64,000 nt of DNA, from the NCBI RefSeq assembly GCF_017377855.1, contig NZ_JAFREP010000012.1, positions 1-64,000 of the forward strand. The letters run 5' to 3'. The position numbers were made by a program, and so were the translations under genes. Source of the stretch: Acanthopleuribacter pedis. GTDB lineage: Bacteria > Acidobacteriota > Holophagae > Acanthopleuribacterales > Acanthopleuribacteraceae. A model generated the notes under the pieces. The model searched no databases, was not told the origin of the DNA, and saw only the letters and a list, made by a program, of their open reading frames with translations. Shown in pieces: positions 40,068 to 48,710 of the stretch. The stretch's first letter is position 1. Each line of letters starts with the position of its first letter.

Positions 40068-40727
40068 ATGATGGAGCAGATTGTAGCGGGCGTGTTTTGC
40101 GCGCGGCGTCCCCTGCGGTTCCTCGGCGTTGAAGTCGGCGCGCGCATGACCGTGCTGCAACTCGACGGCGGGTTGTTGTATTCGCCGATTGATGTCGATG
40201 AACAGGCGGTCACGGCATTGGGCAAGCCACGCTGGGTTGTGGCCCCCAATAAGCTGCACCATTTATTTGCGGGTCCCTGGCTGGAGCGGGGTCTGGAGGG
40301 CTGGGCCGCGCCGGGTTTGGCCGAAAAACGTTCCGATTTAAACTTTGTCGGGACCCTCGACCGTGGCGAACATCCCTTTGGCGACGCGGTGGAAACCCTC
40401 ACCCTGACCTGTTTTCCCATGACCAACGAGGTGGTTTTGTTCCACCGGCCGAGCCGCACCCTGGTGGTCACCGATTTTGTGTTTAACTTTGCACCGACCG
40501 CGCCTTGGTTCACGCGTTTTGCGATGCGCGGCGCGGGTTGTTATCCCGGTTGTCGCGCCAGTCATTTGGAACGGGCGTTGATGAAACGCGATGTCGCTCG
40601 CCGTGAATTGGCGACGATGCTGCGCTGGGATTTTGAGCGCATCATCCCCGCCCACGGTGAGGTGGTGACCGGTGACGCCCGCCGTGCCTTGGTCGATGCG
40701 TATCATTGGTTAGGCGTCGGTGGGTGA
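40068..40727 (+). CDS. DUF4336 metallo-hydrolase-like protein
   Basis: 219 aa. It follows DUF4336, a metallo-beta-lactamase-fold family: WVVAPNKLHHLFAGPWLE at ~60, EVVLFHRPSRTLVVTDFVFN at ~125, and RIIPAHGEVV near the end. His residues in NKLHH and PAHGE are likely metal ligands (inference). The catalytic role of the family is not established. It starts at tandem ATGs (40068) after AAGGA. It may be the third gene of the GYF_2 operon (67-base gap). It converges on the C45 gene. Confidence 0.82.
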   Translation: MMEQIVAGVFCARRPLRFLGVEVGARMTVLQLDGGLLYSPIDVDEQAVTALGKPRWVVAPNKLHHLFAGPWLERGLEGWAAPGLAEKRSDLNFVGTLDRGEHPFGDAVETLTLTCFPMTNEVVLFHRPSRTLVVTDFVFNFAPTAPWFTRFAMRGAGCYPGCRASHLERALMKRDVARRELATMLRWDFERIIPAHGEVVTGDARRALVDAYHWLGVGG

Positions 40728-40791
40728 TTTTTTGGGGTGTCGGTTTATCGGGGCTTGTTGGTTCTTTGATGTGAGGCCGGCCCCGTTTCGG

Positions 40792-41790
40792 TTACAGTGG
40801 ATCTAGGCGAATCGTGAAGGTTTCGTTGTCGATGCCTTCCACCGACAGCGTTTTGTTGCCCCCCGGCCAATGCAGGGTCAGGCTGCCCGCCTCGCAATGA
40901 TAGGCCGCGGTGTACAAGGTACCGAAACCCTCGCGGTAACGGCGGTGGTACAGCGGCGGTCCCAGAAAATGACGGGTCATGTCGGCCGCCCTTTCCCTCG
41001 GGTCGCGCAAGCGATTGGCTAAAAACATTTCGCGCTCATAGCTGGCCACCGCCTGGTGGTAAGGTCGTCGGTGCAGGCCGTCCTGGTGGTTGGTTGCCAG
41101 CGGGCGCGGTGCACGACGTGGCGGCCGCGAACCCGCCCCCACGTAAAGTGTTTGGGTTGCGCCTGTCGTGTCCGCGAAGGTCAAATTGTAGTTCATATGG
41201 CTCGGCAAACGGGCTGTCGCCGCAACCGCCTCGGCCACGTTGTGACAGGTCTCCAACAGGTAGCGGACCACCACCGGAATGCCGAACCCGTCGTCGACCT
41301 GGTCACCACCGCCGAACGCCAGTGACACCGCCAAACCCGCGCCGTTGATCCCGTCGAGCGCGCCCCAGATGCAATCGGTGACACAGAGTACCGGTTGCAA
41401 CCAGTGGGTGCGCATCACCGTCGCCTCAAAGCGATCCGGTGAATAGTCGTAGTTGCGAATCAGATGGGTGCCGTGCTCGGGGGCACCGCGCGGACCGAGT
41501 GCTACCTGGGAGCACCCGGTCAGAAACGCGGGGGGGCGGTACAAGCTCAAAAAGGCGGTTAACTTTTCGTGTTGTTCCGGGAGAAAGGCTTGTAACCGGT
41601 TCAGCCACGGGACCAATTCGGGCATATCGCGCGCCACAGCCTGTTGGCAAATCGTGGCCGGGGGGCGAACCCCCTGTGCCTCGGCAAAGTACCAGTCAGC
41701 ATAGCGCGGCCATTGGCGCACAAGGTGCTCGCGATAACGCGGGCCGGGTTGTTGTTCGTTGACACACCAAAATCGGACGTCCAAGAGCAC
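40792..41790 (-). CDS. C45-type Ntn acyltransferase/hydrolase
   Basis: 332 aa. The pattern LTGCSQVALGP (Cys near residue 93), IRNYDYSPD, WGALDGINGAGLAVSLAFGG and HMNYNLTFAD fits the acyl-CoA:6-APA acyltransferase / C45 peptidase family of N-terminal nucleophile enzymes. Autocleavage before that Cys would expose the nucleophile. Such enzymes make or break amide bonds. The gene begins with GTG at 41790, directly abutting the ATP-grasp stop with no gap, and is the last gene of the minus-strand amine/amide array. It could remove, or transfer, an acyl group installed by the neighbouring ligase (inference). Confidence 0.82.
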   Translation of the reverse strand: MLLDVRFWCVNEQQPGPRYREHLVRQWPRYADWYFAEAQGVRPPATICQQAVARDMPELVPWLNRLQAFLPEQHEKLTAFLSLYRPPAFLTGCSQVALGPRGAPEHGTHLIRNYDYSPDRFEATVMRTHWLQPVLCVTDCIWGALDGINGAGLAVSLAFGGGDQVDDGFGIPVVVRYLLETCHNVAEAVAATARLPSHMNYNLTFADTTGATQTLYVGAGSRPPRRAPRPLATNHQDGLHRRPYHQAVASYEREMFLANRLRDPRERAADMTRHFLGPPLYHRRYREGFGTLYTAAYHCEAGSLTLHWPGGNKTLSVEGIDNETFTIRLDPL

Positions 41791-43269
41791 CTACATTAAC
41801 TTGAAGCCGCCGTATTGGGCCTCGGGTGGGAAAGTCAGCGGTTTGGTGGAGAAACGCTTGCGGATGCCGCGAATCCAGGCTTGGGCGCGATCGTTCAGGG
41901 CGTAATCATCGGTCATAAAACGACCGCGACTCACCAGAATGCCAAGGTCGGCGCCCTTGTAACGGTACTCACCCGGTTGCAGAATGCGCAGGAAAAAGGC
42001 CTCGTTCTCATCTTCAACCGCGCGGCGGTGGGTGTCGAAACGGGCGTAATGAACCTCGCCGCGATCATCCATGCGCCAAATACCGCTGGGTGGTGCCTCC
42101 GTAAGAACGTCGACGCTGTCCTCGCAGTGTTTGATGATCATTTGGCCCCAGCCGTCGGTGTTCTCCGGCAGGTTCCAGCGGCGGTTGATGTCGCGCAAGT
42201 TGATTTTGTAGTCCACGTCCATCCATTCCAACAGGTGGAACATGAACAACGGCATATCGGCCAAGGCAAAGACCGCGTGGTTGGTAATCGAGCTGGCGCC
42301 GGTAATGCGGGGGTTGAGCTCGCCCAGGTAGAGCTTGTCGGTATCGAGATCAATCAAAAAGTCGAGTTCGAAATAACCGCGATACCCTTCCTTGAGCAAC
42401 TGATTCCCGAAGGCGACGGTGGCGCGACGGGCCTGGCGGCGCACTTTTTCGGAAAAGACGTCGGGGAGAATTTCATTGCCGCACCAACCGCCTTTATAAG
42501 GCGTGAGTTCGGGGAAACCCACCAACTCCGTCATCAAAGGCGCCACGATGGTGCCGTGGCGGGTGACACAGGCCTCAATGGCGGTCCCGCGGCAGCGGAT
42601 TTTCTTCATGACCTTGACTTCTTTTTCGCCGACAATCTCGTCCGCGTGATTGTTCCAGTCGTCCTCGTTGGAGATGAAGAAGGTGGTGTGCCCCGAATCG
42701 CCGAAAGGGGTTTGGACCACGAGTTCGGGGCCGAGCCGGGCCGCGACCTTGCGCAGGGTTTTGTAGCTGTCGACTTTGGCCAATACATTCGGAACCGATT
42801 TAACACCGGCCGCATCAGCCACACGGGTGGTGACCACCTTGTTGTCCAGGTGCGTGCGCAGCGACGCCTTGGGGAAACAAATTTCAAGGCCAAGCTTCTC
42901 AGCCAAGGCTTCGGTTTGTTCATCGAACATCAGGAACAAGGCCTTGCCGTTGCGGCGTTTTTTGATGTAGTCGACCACCTCGGGGTGTTGCAGCATATAG
43001 TTGTTGATGTCTTCGATGCTTTCGAAAGGTTCGTGATCGACCTGTTCCTTAGGCACAAACACGTTGGGGTGTTGCCCGTCAAAACAGTCGATGTAGCTGA
43101 TGTACTTCAGGCCTTTGACCCACTCGTCGGCGCCGAGTAGGTTGAAGTTGGTCGCACTAATAAAGTAAATCGGTATCTCGTTTTTGAAGAAGAAACGACG
43201 GATATCGTGGATGCCTTTGAGGAAGGGTGCTTCTTTTTGAGGTGTTTTGGCTTTCGTCGATGCATTCAT
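41791..43269 (-). CDS. ATP-grasp ligase
   Basis: 492 aa, biotin-carboxylase-like ATP-grasp enzyme. The ATP-grasp core runs from ~130 (LRTHLDNKVVTTRVADAAGV) through the lid (VVQTPFGDSGHTTFFI) to the metal-binding strand FELDFLIDLDTDKLYLGELNPRITG near 310. There is no carrier or biotinyl domain, so it probably joins a carboxylate and an amine through an acyl phosphate. The N-terminal ~120 residues are family-specific. An AAGGAGC site lies ~8 bases before the ATG. It sits between an amino-acid decarboxylase and an Ntn amidase, consistent with acylation of a diamine (inference, substrates not visible). Confidence 0.85.
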   Translation of the reverse strand: MNASTKAKTPQKEAPFLKGIHDIRRFFFKNEIPIYFISATNFNLLGADEWVKGLKYISYIDCFDGQHPNVFVPKEQVDHEPFESIEDINNYMLQHPEVVDYIKKRRNGKALFLMFDEQTEALAEKLGLEICFPKASLRTHLDNKVVTTRVADAAGVKSVPNVLAKVDSYKTLRKVAARLGPELVVQTPFGDSGHTTFFISNEDDWNNHADEIVGEKEVKVMKKIRCRGTAIEACVTRHGTIVAPLMTELVGFPELTPYKGGWCGNEILPDVFSEKVRRQARRATVAFGNQLLKEGYRGYFELDFLIDLDTDKLYLGELNPRITGASSITNHAVFALADMPLFMFHLLEWMDVDYKINLRDINRRWNLPENTDGWGQMIIKHCEDSVDVLTEAPPSGIWRMDDRGEVHYARFDTHRRAVEDENEAFFLRILQPGEYRYKGADLGILVSRGRFMTDDYALNDRAQAWIRGIRKRFSTKPLTFPPEAQYGGFKLM

Positions 43270-43290
43270 TCAAGCAGCTCCTTTTTTAGC

Positions 43291-46209
43291 TTAAGTCCCA
43301 CTGGGTTGTGAGGGGCGCGGTCGCTTGCGGGACGGACGTTTGGTGTTGGGTTTGGCGGCGATGGGTTCAGCGGCGTCACCGGATTCGCCCGCGGTAACGG
43401 CCTTGACCGGTTGCAGGTTCCCCGAGCCCGACGCGCTTTCACCGGTGTTGAGCGCCTCCGCGTTAAGCGTTTCCGCGTTAAGCGCCTCCGCGTTAAGCGC
43501 CTCCGCGTTAAGCGCCTCCGCGCGGAACACCTTGAGCCCCAATTCCGCGTTGTAGCCGTGGATTTCCTTGACGTCGAGCGCCAACAAAAATTCGAGGATT
43601 TCAGGGCTGACCACTTGGCCGGGCACAAGGATCGGAAAGCCCGGCGGGTAGGGGGTGACAAAAGTGGTGCTGACCAGCTCCGTTCCTTGGCGAACCCGTG
43701 CCACCAATTCTTCGCACAGGGGTTCATAGGCGCAATTTTCGCGGTCGTAGGCCAGGTAATAGGCACGGCGCATATCGCCCGCCGGTCCCTCGCCCTCGGC
43801 TTGGAAAAACGGATGGAACCCGCTGAAGTGCGGCAGCGGCGGCAGATCCTCGGTTAAACTTTGAATGCGCAGGGTCAAGGCGCGGTGTTTTTGCGGTGTC
43901 AAATCGTGTTGCAGGTTGCGAATCATCTTGGCGATTTTGATGAGCACCGAAATCAAAAAGGCAATCGCGCTGCGGTTGGAACCGATGTTCGTCATCATCA
44001 GGATCGTGTTGCGGGACGTTTTGTTGACCTGAATCCCAAACTTATCCATCAGGTAGGTTTTGCGGAAGGTATCGCCGTCGATGCCGGTCCGGCCGATGTA
44101 AAGCGTGATCCGCGTCGGGTCGAGGACAAACTCGTCCTCCTGCCACGCTGGTTCGGCCGAAACCCATCCCGTCTCCGCCTTGAAGAAATGCTCAAAGCCG
44201 GAAGGTCGGAATTCGGACGGGATTAATTCGCCCGGCCCCAAACAGGAGAAGTAACGCTTCAGCAGCGGTTGGGTCTTGAGGGTTTCGCGCACGATCATGG
44301 CCATTTCGATGCTTTTTTGGACCAACTCATAACCTTCCAACTCGGCCTGGCGTCTGGCAACGTCCAGGGACGCCAAGATTTGGTAGTTGGGCGAGGTGGA
44401 GGTATGGGTCATGTAGGCTTCGTTGAAAAAGGACTCGGTGCGGGTGTAGAAGCACTCGTCGTAAATGTGGATCATGCTGCCTTGCCGCAATGAAGACAGG
44501 GTTTTGTGGGTCGAGTGGGTGGCGTAGACGCGGATTTTGATGCGGTCGGGATCGGGGAACCACGGCTGCGAAAGCAAGGTGTCGTCGTCTTGGCTAAAAT
44601 CGGTCGGCGTCTTGAATTCGCGATAGGCGTCCGAACGCAGGTATTTGTTCAAACGCTTGGCGCTGGACATCGCGGCGCGGCGACGGTACATGTGGTGAAA
44701 GTGGGCAAAACCAAACCAAGCCTCGTCCCACAGAAAAATAAGGTCCGGTTTGATGGCCAGGAGTTCCTGCATCACCCGCATGGGATCGTAAATGAGGCCG
44801 TCGAAGGTGGAGTTTGTCAGAACCAGCATGCGCACCCGGTCCAGTTTGCCTTCTCGCTTAAACCGCAACAGCGTGCGTTTAATTTCCAAGAGCGGGACCC
44901 CGCCGTAAATCGAGTATTCCCGCAGGGGGTAGGCGTCCAGGTAAACCGGGCAACCGCCGGAAAGCATAATGCCGTAGTGGTGCGACTTGTGGCAGTCGCG
45001 GTCGATGAGCACGATGTCCCCGGGTTTGAGCAGGGCCAATTGCACGATTTTGTTGGCGGTTGAGGTGCCGTTGGTCACGAAGTAGGTGAACATGGCGCCG
45101 AACGCCTTGGCGGCCCGTTCCTGGGCTTCTTTGAGCGGGCCGGTTGGGTTGAGGAGGGAATCCAAACCGCCGGTGGTGGCCGAGGTTTCCGCCAGGAAAA
45201 TGTTTTTGCCGTAAAAATCGCCCATGTCTTTGATCCAGTGGGTTTTGTACACGGAATTGCCACGCGACAGGGGCATGGCGTGGAACACGCCGGTGGGGCG
45301 TTTGCTGAATTCGATCAAGGCGTTAAAAAACGGCGTGTGGTAGCGTTCTCGAATACCGCGGCAAATACTCAGGTGCAATTCCAGATAATCTTCGTTGCGG
45401 TAAAAGATGCGACGAAAATGACGCGAGCCCTTGACCGAGGCCTCTTCTACCCCGGCGTCGGTGACCAGGTAAAGGTCGATTTCCGGTCGGATCTTGTGGA
45501 GAAAGCTACCCAAGGCCAAACTGCGCGAGACGCCGGTTTTGGCGTTTACGTCGATTTCCTCCAGGGCGGTGACGTGGGGGCCGAGGAGTTTGGTCGGGGA
45601 ATCGGATTTGACGGGGAACCCGTAGCGAATGACGACACATTGGATGTTGGGGTTGAGAATCACCGCCAGCAGGGCGTCCTCAAAGCTGGGTGCCACGATG
45701 ACGTCGTAAATCGACGTGCCTTTGGGGTCTTGTTGCGAGCGCATCTCGTCCCGCAAGGCGACCTCGTGCTCGGGGTGTAGGTTGTCGACCACCAGCACCT
45801 CAAAGTAGTTGCGCTCGCTGTCGTCGCTCGTCGGCGGAATCGAGGAGGAGAGCACCAGGTCATTGATGGGGACATGTCGGGAGGCCAGCCGACGGCGGTA
45901 GCTTTCGCTGATAATGCCGCGCACCACATGAGACACGGCGCGCATGAACAAAAACGCATCGTTGCTGGCTAAAATGGCGCGCAGTTCTTCCACCGTGGCC
46001 TTGCCGGGATAGGCCCAGTACCGTTCAACCGGTTCCAAAATATCGAAACAGGCGGCGATGGTCGCCTCGGTTTCGCGCTGGTGCAGACCCTTCTGTTCGC
46101 GTTCGTAGTGTTTGGCGGCTGTCACCTTCAGCCGGTTCCAGGTTTCTTGCCGCAGCTCGGTGGTGTTGTAATGAAACTCAAGCCCGGCGTTTTTTTGGGG
46201 TGCTGACAT
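43291..46209 (-). CDS. Orn/Lys/Arg decarboxylase (PLP, fold I) with repeat tail
   Basis: 972 aa. Soluble PLP enzyme that decarboxylates a basic amino acid to an amine. It has an N-terminal wing/response-regulator-like region (~1-300), then the large PLP domain with ATSATTGGLDSLLNPTGP, TNGTSTANKIV, LIDRDCHKSHHYG, WDEAWFGFAHFH and the Schiff-base lysine in ATHSTHKTL (Lys569). The C-terminal domain has PPGFPILVPGQVV. Length exceeds the ~750 aa of AdiA/CadA. Part of the excess is a tail with a fivefold LNAEA-type repeat followed by low-complexity basic sequence. Arg, Lys and Orn specificity cannot be separated by eye. It is the centre of an operon-like array with ATP-grasp, amidohydrolase and GABA-type genes. 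Confidence 0.9.
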   Translation of the reverse strand: MSAPQKNAGLEFHYNTTELRQETWNRLKVTAAKHYEREQKGLHQRETEATIAACFDILEPVERYWAYPGKATVEELRAILASNDAFLFMRAVSHVVRGIISESYRRRLASRHVPINDLVLSSSIPPTSDDSERNYFEVLVVDNLHPEHEVALRDEMRSQQDPKGTSIYDVIVAPSFEDALLAVILNPNIQCVVIRYGFPVKSDSPTKLLGPHVTALEEIDVNAKTGVSRSLALGSFLHKIRPEIDLYLVTDAGVEEASVKGSRHFRRIFYRNEDYLELHLSICRGIRERYHTPFFNALIEFSKRPTGVFHAMPLSRGNSVYKTHWIKDMGDFYGKNIFLAETSATTGGLDSLLNPTGPLKEAQERAAKAFGAMFTYFVTNGTSTANKIVQLALLKPGDIVLIDRDCHKSHHYGIMLSGGCPVYLDAYPLREYSIYGGVPLLEIKRTLLRFKREGKLDRVRMLVLTNSTFDGLIYDPMRVMQELLAIKPDLIFLWDEAWFGFAHFHHMYRRRAAMSSAKRLNKYLRSDAYREFKTPTDFSQDDDTLLSQPWFPDPDRIKIRVYATHSTHKTLSSLRQGSMIHIYDECFYTRTESFFNEAYMTHTSTSPNYQILASLDVARRQAELEGYELVQKSIEMAMIVRETLKTQPLLKRYFSCLGPGELIPSEFRPSGFEHFFKAETGWVSAEPAWQEDEFVLDPTRITLYIGRTGIDGDTFRKTYLMDKFGIQVNKTSRNTILMMTNIGSNRSAIAFLISVLIKIAKMIRNLQHDLTPQKHRALTLRIQSLTEDLPPLPHFSGFHPFFQAEGEGPAGDMRRAYYLAYDRENCAYEPLCEELVARVRQGTELVSTTFVTPYPPGFPILVPGQVVSPEILEFLLALDVKEIHGYNAELGLKVFRAEALNAEALNAEALNAETLNAEALNTGESASGSGNLQPVKAVTAGESGDAAEPIAAKPNTKRPSRKRPRPSQPSGT
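43447..43527 (-). repeat. 15-bp tandem repeat in the decarboxylase tail
   Basis: About five consecutive 15-base units (CGCGTTAAGCGCCTC and one- or two-base variants) encode Leu-Asn-Ala-Glu-Ala. The reading frame is kept. It is a coding minisatellite, likely to vary in copy number. Confidence 0.9.
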
Positions 46210-46234
46210 ATTTTCCTCAATTCGCGCGTCTGTT

Positions 46235-46399
46235 ACCTAAAGTGAGTAATGCTTGGCGGCGCACGCGTGCAATCTTTCTGACTGGTACCTGTTTTGCCTT
46301 GTGCGCCACCGCGTTTTTCAACACCTTTCGGTTTGGTCCAGGGCGTCTTCAGCGCCGCCAGGCGTGCAACGGCATCAATGCGAATCGCACACTTTAGGT
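46235..46399. repeat. MITE-like element C (ACCTAAAGTG ends)
   Basis: 165 bp bounded by inverted ACCTAAAGTG / CACTTTAGGT, with further partial complementarity inside (GGCGGCGC..GC.CGTGCAA arms). It fills the gap between the decarboxylase and the amidohydrolase and ends one base before the amidohydrolase stop codon. A degenerate relative is seen near 15558-15650. Confidence 0.65.
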
Positions 46400-46400
46400 G

Positions 46401-47321
46401 TTACTGTTCGGTTTGATCCTGGGTATTGGGTGGAACCCCGTCCTCAAAAAAACGTTCGTCGCCACGCGCCAGCGCACGCCGTGTTTTCTTCTCTAAGGTA
46501 CCCAGCTTGGAGAGGTATCCAAAGTCGACTTCCGGGCGGTAGACATCAAAAACGACCTTGCGGTCGCGAAAACTTTTTAACGGCTGGCCCAAGCCTTGAA
46601 TGCCCTCGCGGCGGGTGTGGTCGACCCGGTCCAGGTTAATCTCAACCGGCATCAGTTCTGAGCCGCTGCCGGCTTGGTGGATGACGTAACCCTCGGGCCC
46701 GACGATCAGCGATTGGCCGTTGCCGCAATCGCCCAGACCGTTCATGTCGAGAATGTACATTTGGTTTTGGGCCGCGCTTGCGCGTACGATTGCCAGTTCC
46801 ACGTTGCGGTCGATGGTGTTGGTCATGGTGGGGTGGAGCAAGACTTGGGCACCCATGGCTGCAAGGGTTCGGGTCGTTTCCGGGAACCAAATGTCGTAGC
46901 AGATGCTGACACCGAAGCGCCCCACATCGGGTACATCAAACACCAGGAACTCGTCGCCGGCGGCCACGTGTTCCTCGTAGGGTCGGAAGGGAAACATCTT
47001 GCGGTAGCGGCCGACCACGGTTCCGTCCGGGTTGATGACCGGCACCGTGTTGTAAATCTTGCCGTCTTTCTTTTCGTACATGCTGCCCGGAATCAACCAG
47101 ATCTTGTGTTTGCGCGCCATTTCACAGAAGGCGTTTTCGGTTGGGCCCGGCATGGTTTCGGCCTTAGACAGAAAAAAGCCGTGTGGGGCCAATTCGCTAA
47201 ACATCACCATTTCCACCCAGGGAAAGGTCGACAACAACACATCCAATCGTGAACGCATGGGTTCCAGATTACTGTGAACGGCGGAGAGGTACATCTGTAC
47301 CCCGGCAATGGCAAAACGCAT
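46401..47321 (-). CDS. Nitrilase-family amidohydrolase (N-carbamoylputrescine amidase-like)
   Basis: 306 aa carbon-nitrogen hydrolase. The Glu-Lys-Cys triad is visible: FSELAPHG (Glu ~42), GRYRKMFPF (Lys ~109) and GVSICYDIWFPE (Cys ~141). The Cys context and length are close to N-carbamoylputrescine amidases and related omega-amidases, which cleave a linear amide/ureide to an amine plus acid. The true start is the ATG at 47321, giving the canonical MRFAIAGVQ opening with AGGAG about 9 bases upstream. A longer frame would add 46 unlikely residues. Neighbours point to amine metabolism: decarboxylase downstream, aminotransferase and aldehyde dehydrogenase upstream. Confidence 0.88.
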   Translation of the reverse strand: MRFAIAGVQMYLSAVHSNLEPMRSRLDVLLSTFPWVEMVMFSELAPHGFFLSKAETMPGPTENAFCEMARKHKIWLIPGSMYEKKDGKIYNTVPVINPDGTVVGRYRKMFPFRPYEEHVAAGDEFLVFDVPDVGRFGVSICYDIWFPETTRTLAAMGAQVLLHPTMTNTIDRNVELAIVRASAAQNQMYILDMNGLGDCGNGQSLIVGPEGYVIHQAGSGSELMPVEINLDRVDHTRREGIQGLGQPLKSFRDRKVVFDVYRPEVDFGYLSKLGTLEKKTRRALARGDERFFEDGVPPNTQDQTEQ

Positions 47322-47385
47322 AGCGTTCAACTCCTCATTTATTCCGGTGACGGCGGGGCGCGCCTTGCCAGGCCGCCCCGTCCTT

Positions 47386-48693
47386 TTATTCGGATTGGAA
47401 ACTTTGGTCGAGGGCGTGAGAGAGGATGTCCATCCCGCGCTTGAGGGTGGCGTCCTCAATGGTGAGGGGCACCAGCAGGCGGATCACGTTTTTGTAGGTT
47501 CCGGCGGGAATCACCAGCAGGCCTTTTTCCCAACAGGTTTCTAGGATGCGGCGACAGCGCGCCGGGTCGGGGCGATGGGGATCGCCGTCCTGAACCAGTT
47601 CCATGGCACGCATCGCGCCCATGCCGCGAACATCACCTACTACCCGCGGGTACTGTTCTTGGAAGGCGGCGAAGCGTTCACCGATCAGGTTGCCGATGTG
47701 CGTTGCCCGGCCACATAAGTCCTGGTCCTTCATGACTTGGATGGTGGCCCGTGCCGCCGCGCAGGTGACCGGGTTGCCCGGATAGGTGCCGCCGATGGTG
47801 CCTGGCTGGGCTTTGTCCATAATTCCGGCGCGACCCATCACCGCGCCGATCGGCATGCCCGAACCCATGGCTTTGGCCCAGGTCGAAATGTCCGGCGTGA
47901 CACCCGCGTACTCGTAACAGGCCCAGCGACCCGTGCGACAAAAGCCGGTCTGTACCTCGTCGAGAATCAGCATGATGCCGTGTTGATCGCAAATTCGGCG
48001 CAAACCCTGCAAGTAGGCGGCGGGTGCGGCGACAAAGCCGCCTTCGCCGAGGATGGGTTCGATGATGATCGCGGCCACCTCGTCCGCGGGAACCATGGTT
48101 TGGAAGGCGTCTTCGACACGACGCAATTCGCGGCTGACGAACGCGTCCTGGCTCAAGCCGTCGCCTTGGTGGTAGTAGTCTGGATAAGGCAGGCGGTAAA
48201 CGCCGCCCGGGAATGGGCCGCACCAGCGCTTATAGGCTACCTTGGAGGTTAAGGCCATCCCCATCATGGTTCGGCCGTGAAAGGCGCCGGTGTAACAAAG
48301 GACGCCGGAACGACGGGTCGCTTGGCGGGCTATTTTGATCGCGTTTTCGACCGATTCGGCACCGGTCGTGGTCAACATGACCTTGGTCCGTTCTCCATGG
48401 GGAAACAAGGCGACCAGGTCTTCCGCCAGGGCCACATAGGGCTCGTAGGTGGCGACCATCACGCAGGTGTGAATGAGTTGGCGGGCTTGGTTTTCGATGG
48501 CGGCCACTACCCGGTCGGGGCAATGGCCCGCCGAGGTGACGCCGATGCCTGAGGCGAAATCGATAATCTCTCTGCCGTCCAGGTCGATCAAAATACTGTT
48601 TTTTCCTGAAGCGGCGGTTAGCGGGGTCACCATGCCCAATCCGTCTGAGATGACGGCACGGCGACGTTGGATGAGTTCTTCGGAAACAGTCAT
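47386..48693 (-). CDS. Class III aminotransferase (GABA/diamine type)
   Basis: 435 aa PLP enzyme. Motifs: IDFASGIGVTSAGHCPD near 45, LTTTGAESVENAIKIAR near 110, LILDEVQTGFCRTG near 235, and the PLP lysine in STWAKAMGSGMPIGAVMG (~272). The pattern matches 4-aminobutyrate (GabT/PuuE-like) aminotransferases, which transfer a terminal amino group to 2-oxoglutarate and leave a semialdehyde. The aldehyde dehydrogenase gene lies immediately upstream (17 bases between them), the standard partner that oxidises the semialdehyde. GABA, putrescine or an N-acylated diamine are all possible substrates. Confidence 0.9.
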   Translation of the reverse strand: MTVSEELIQRRRAVISDGLGMVTPLTAASGKNSILIDLDGREIIDFASGIGVTSAGHCPDRVVAAIENQARQLIHTCVMVATYEPYVALAEDLVALFPHGERTKVMLTTTGAESVENAIKIARQATRRSGVLCYTGAFHGRTMMGMALTSKVAYKRWCGPFPGGVYRLPYPDYYHQGDGLSQDAFVSRELRRVEDAFQTMVPADEVAAIIIEPILGEGGFVAAPAAYLQGLRRICDQHGIMLILDEVQTGFCRTGRWACYEYAGVTPDISTWAKAMGSGMPIGAVMGRAGIMDKAQPGTIGGTYPGNPVTCAAARATIQVMKDQDLCGRATHIGNLIGERFAAFQEQYPRVVGDVRGMGAMRAMELVQDGDPHRPDPARCRRILETCWEKGLLVIPAGTYKNVIRLLVPLTIEDATLKRGMDILSHALDQSFQSE

Positions 48694-48710
48694 GGAGTAC
48701 CTCTTAAGGG

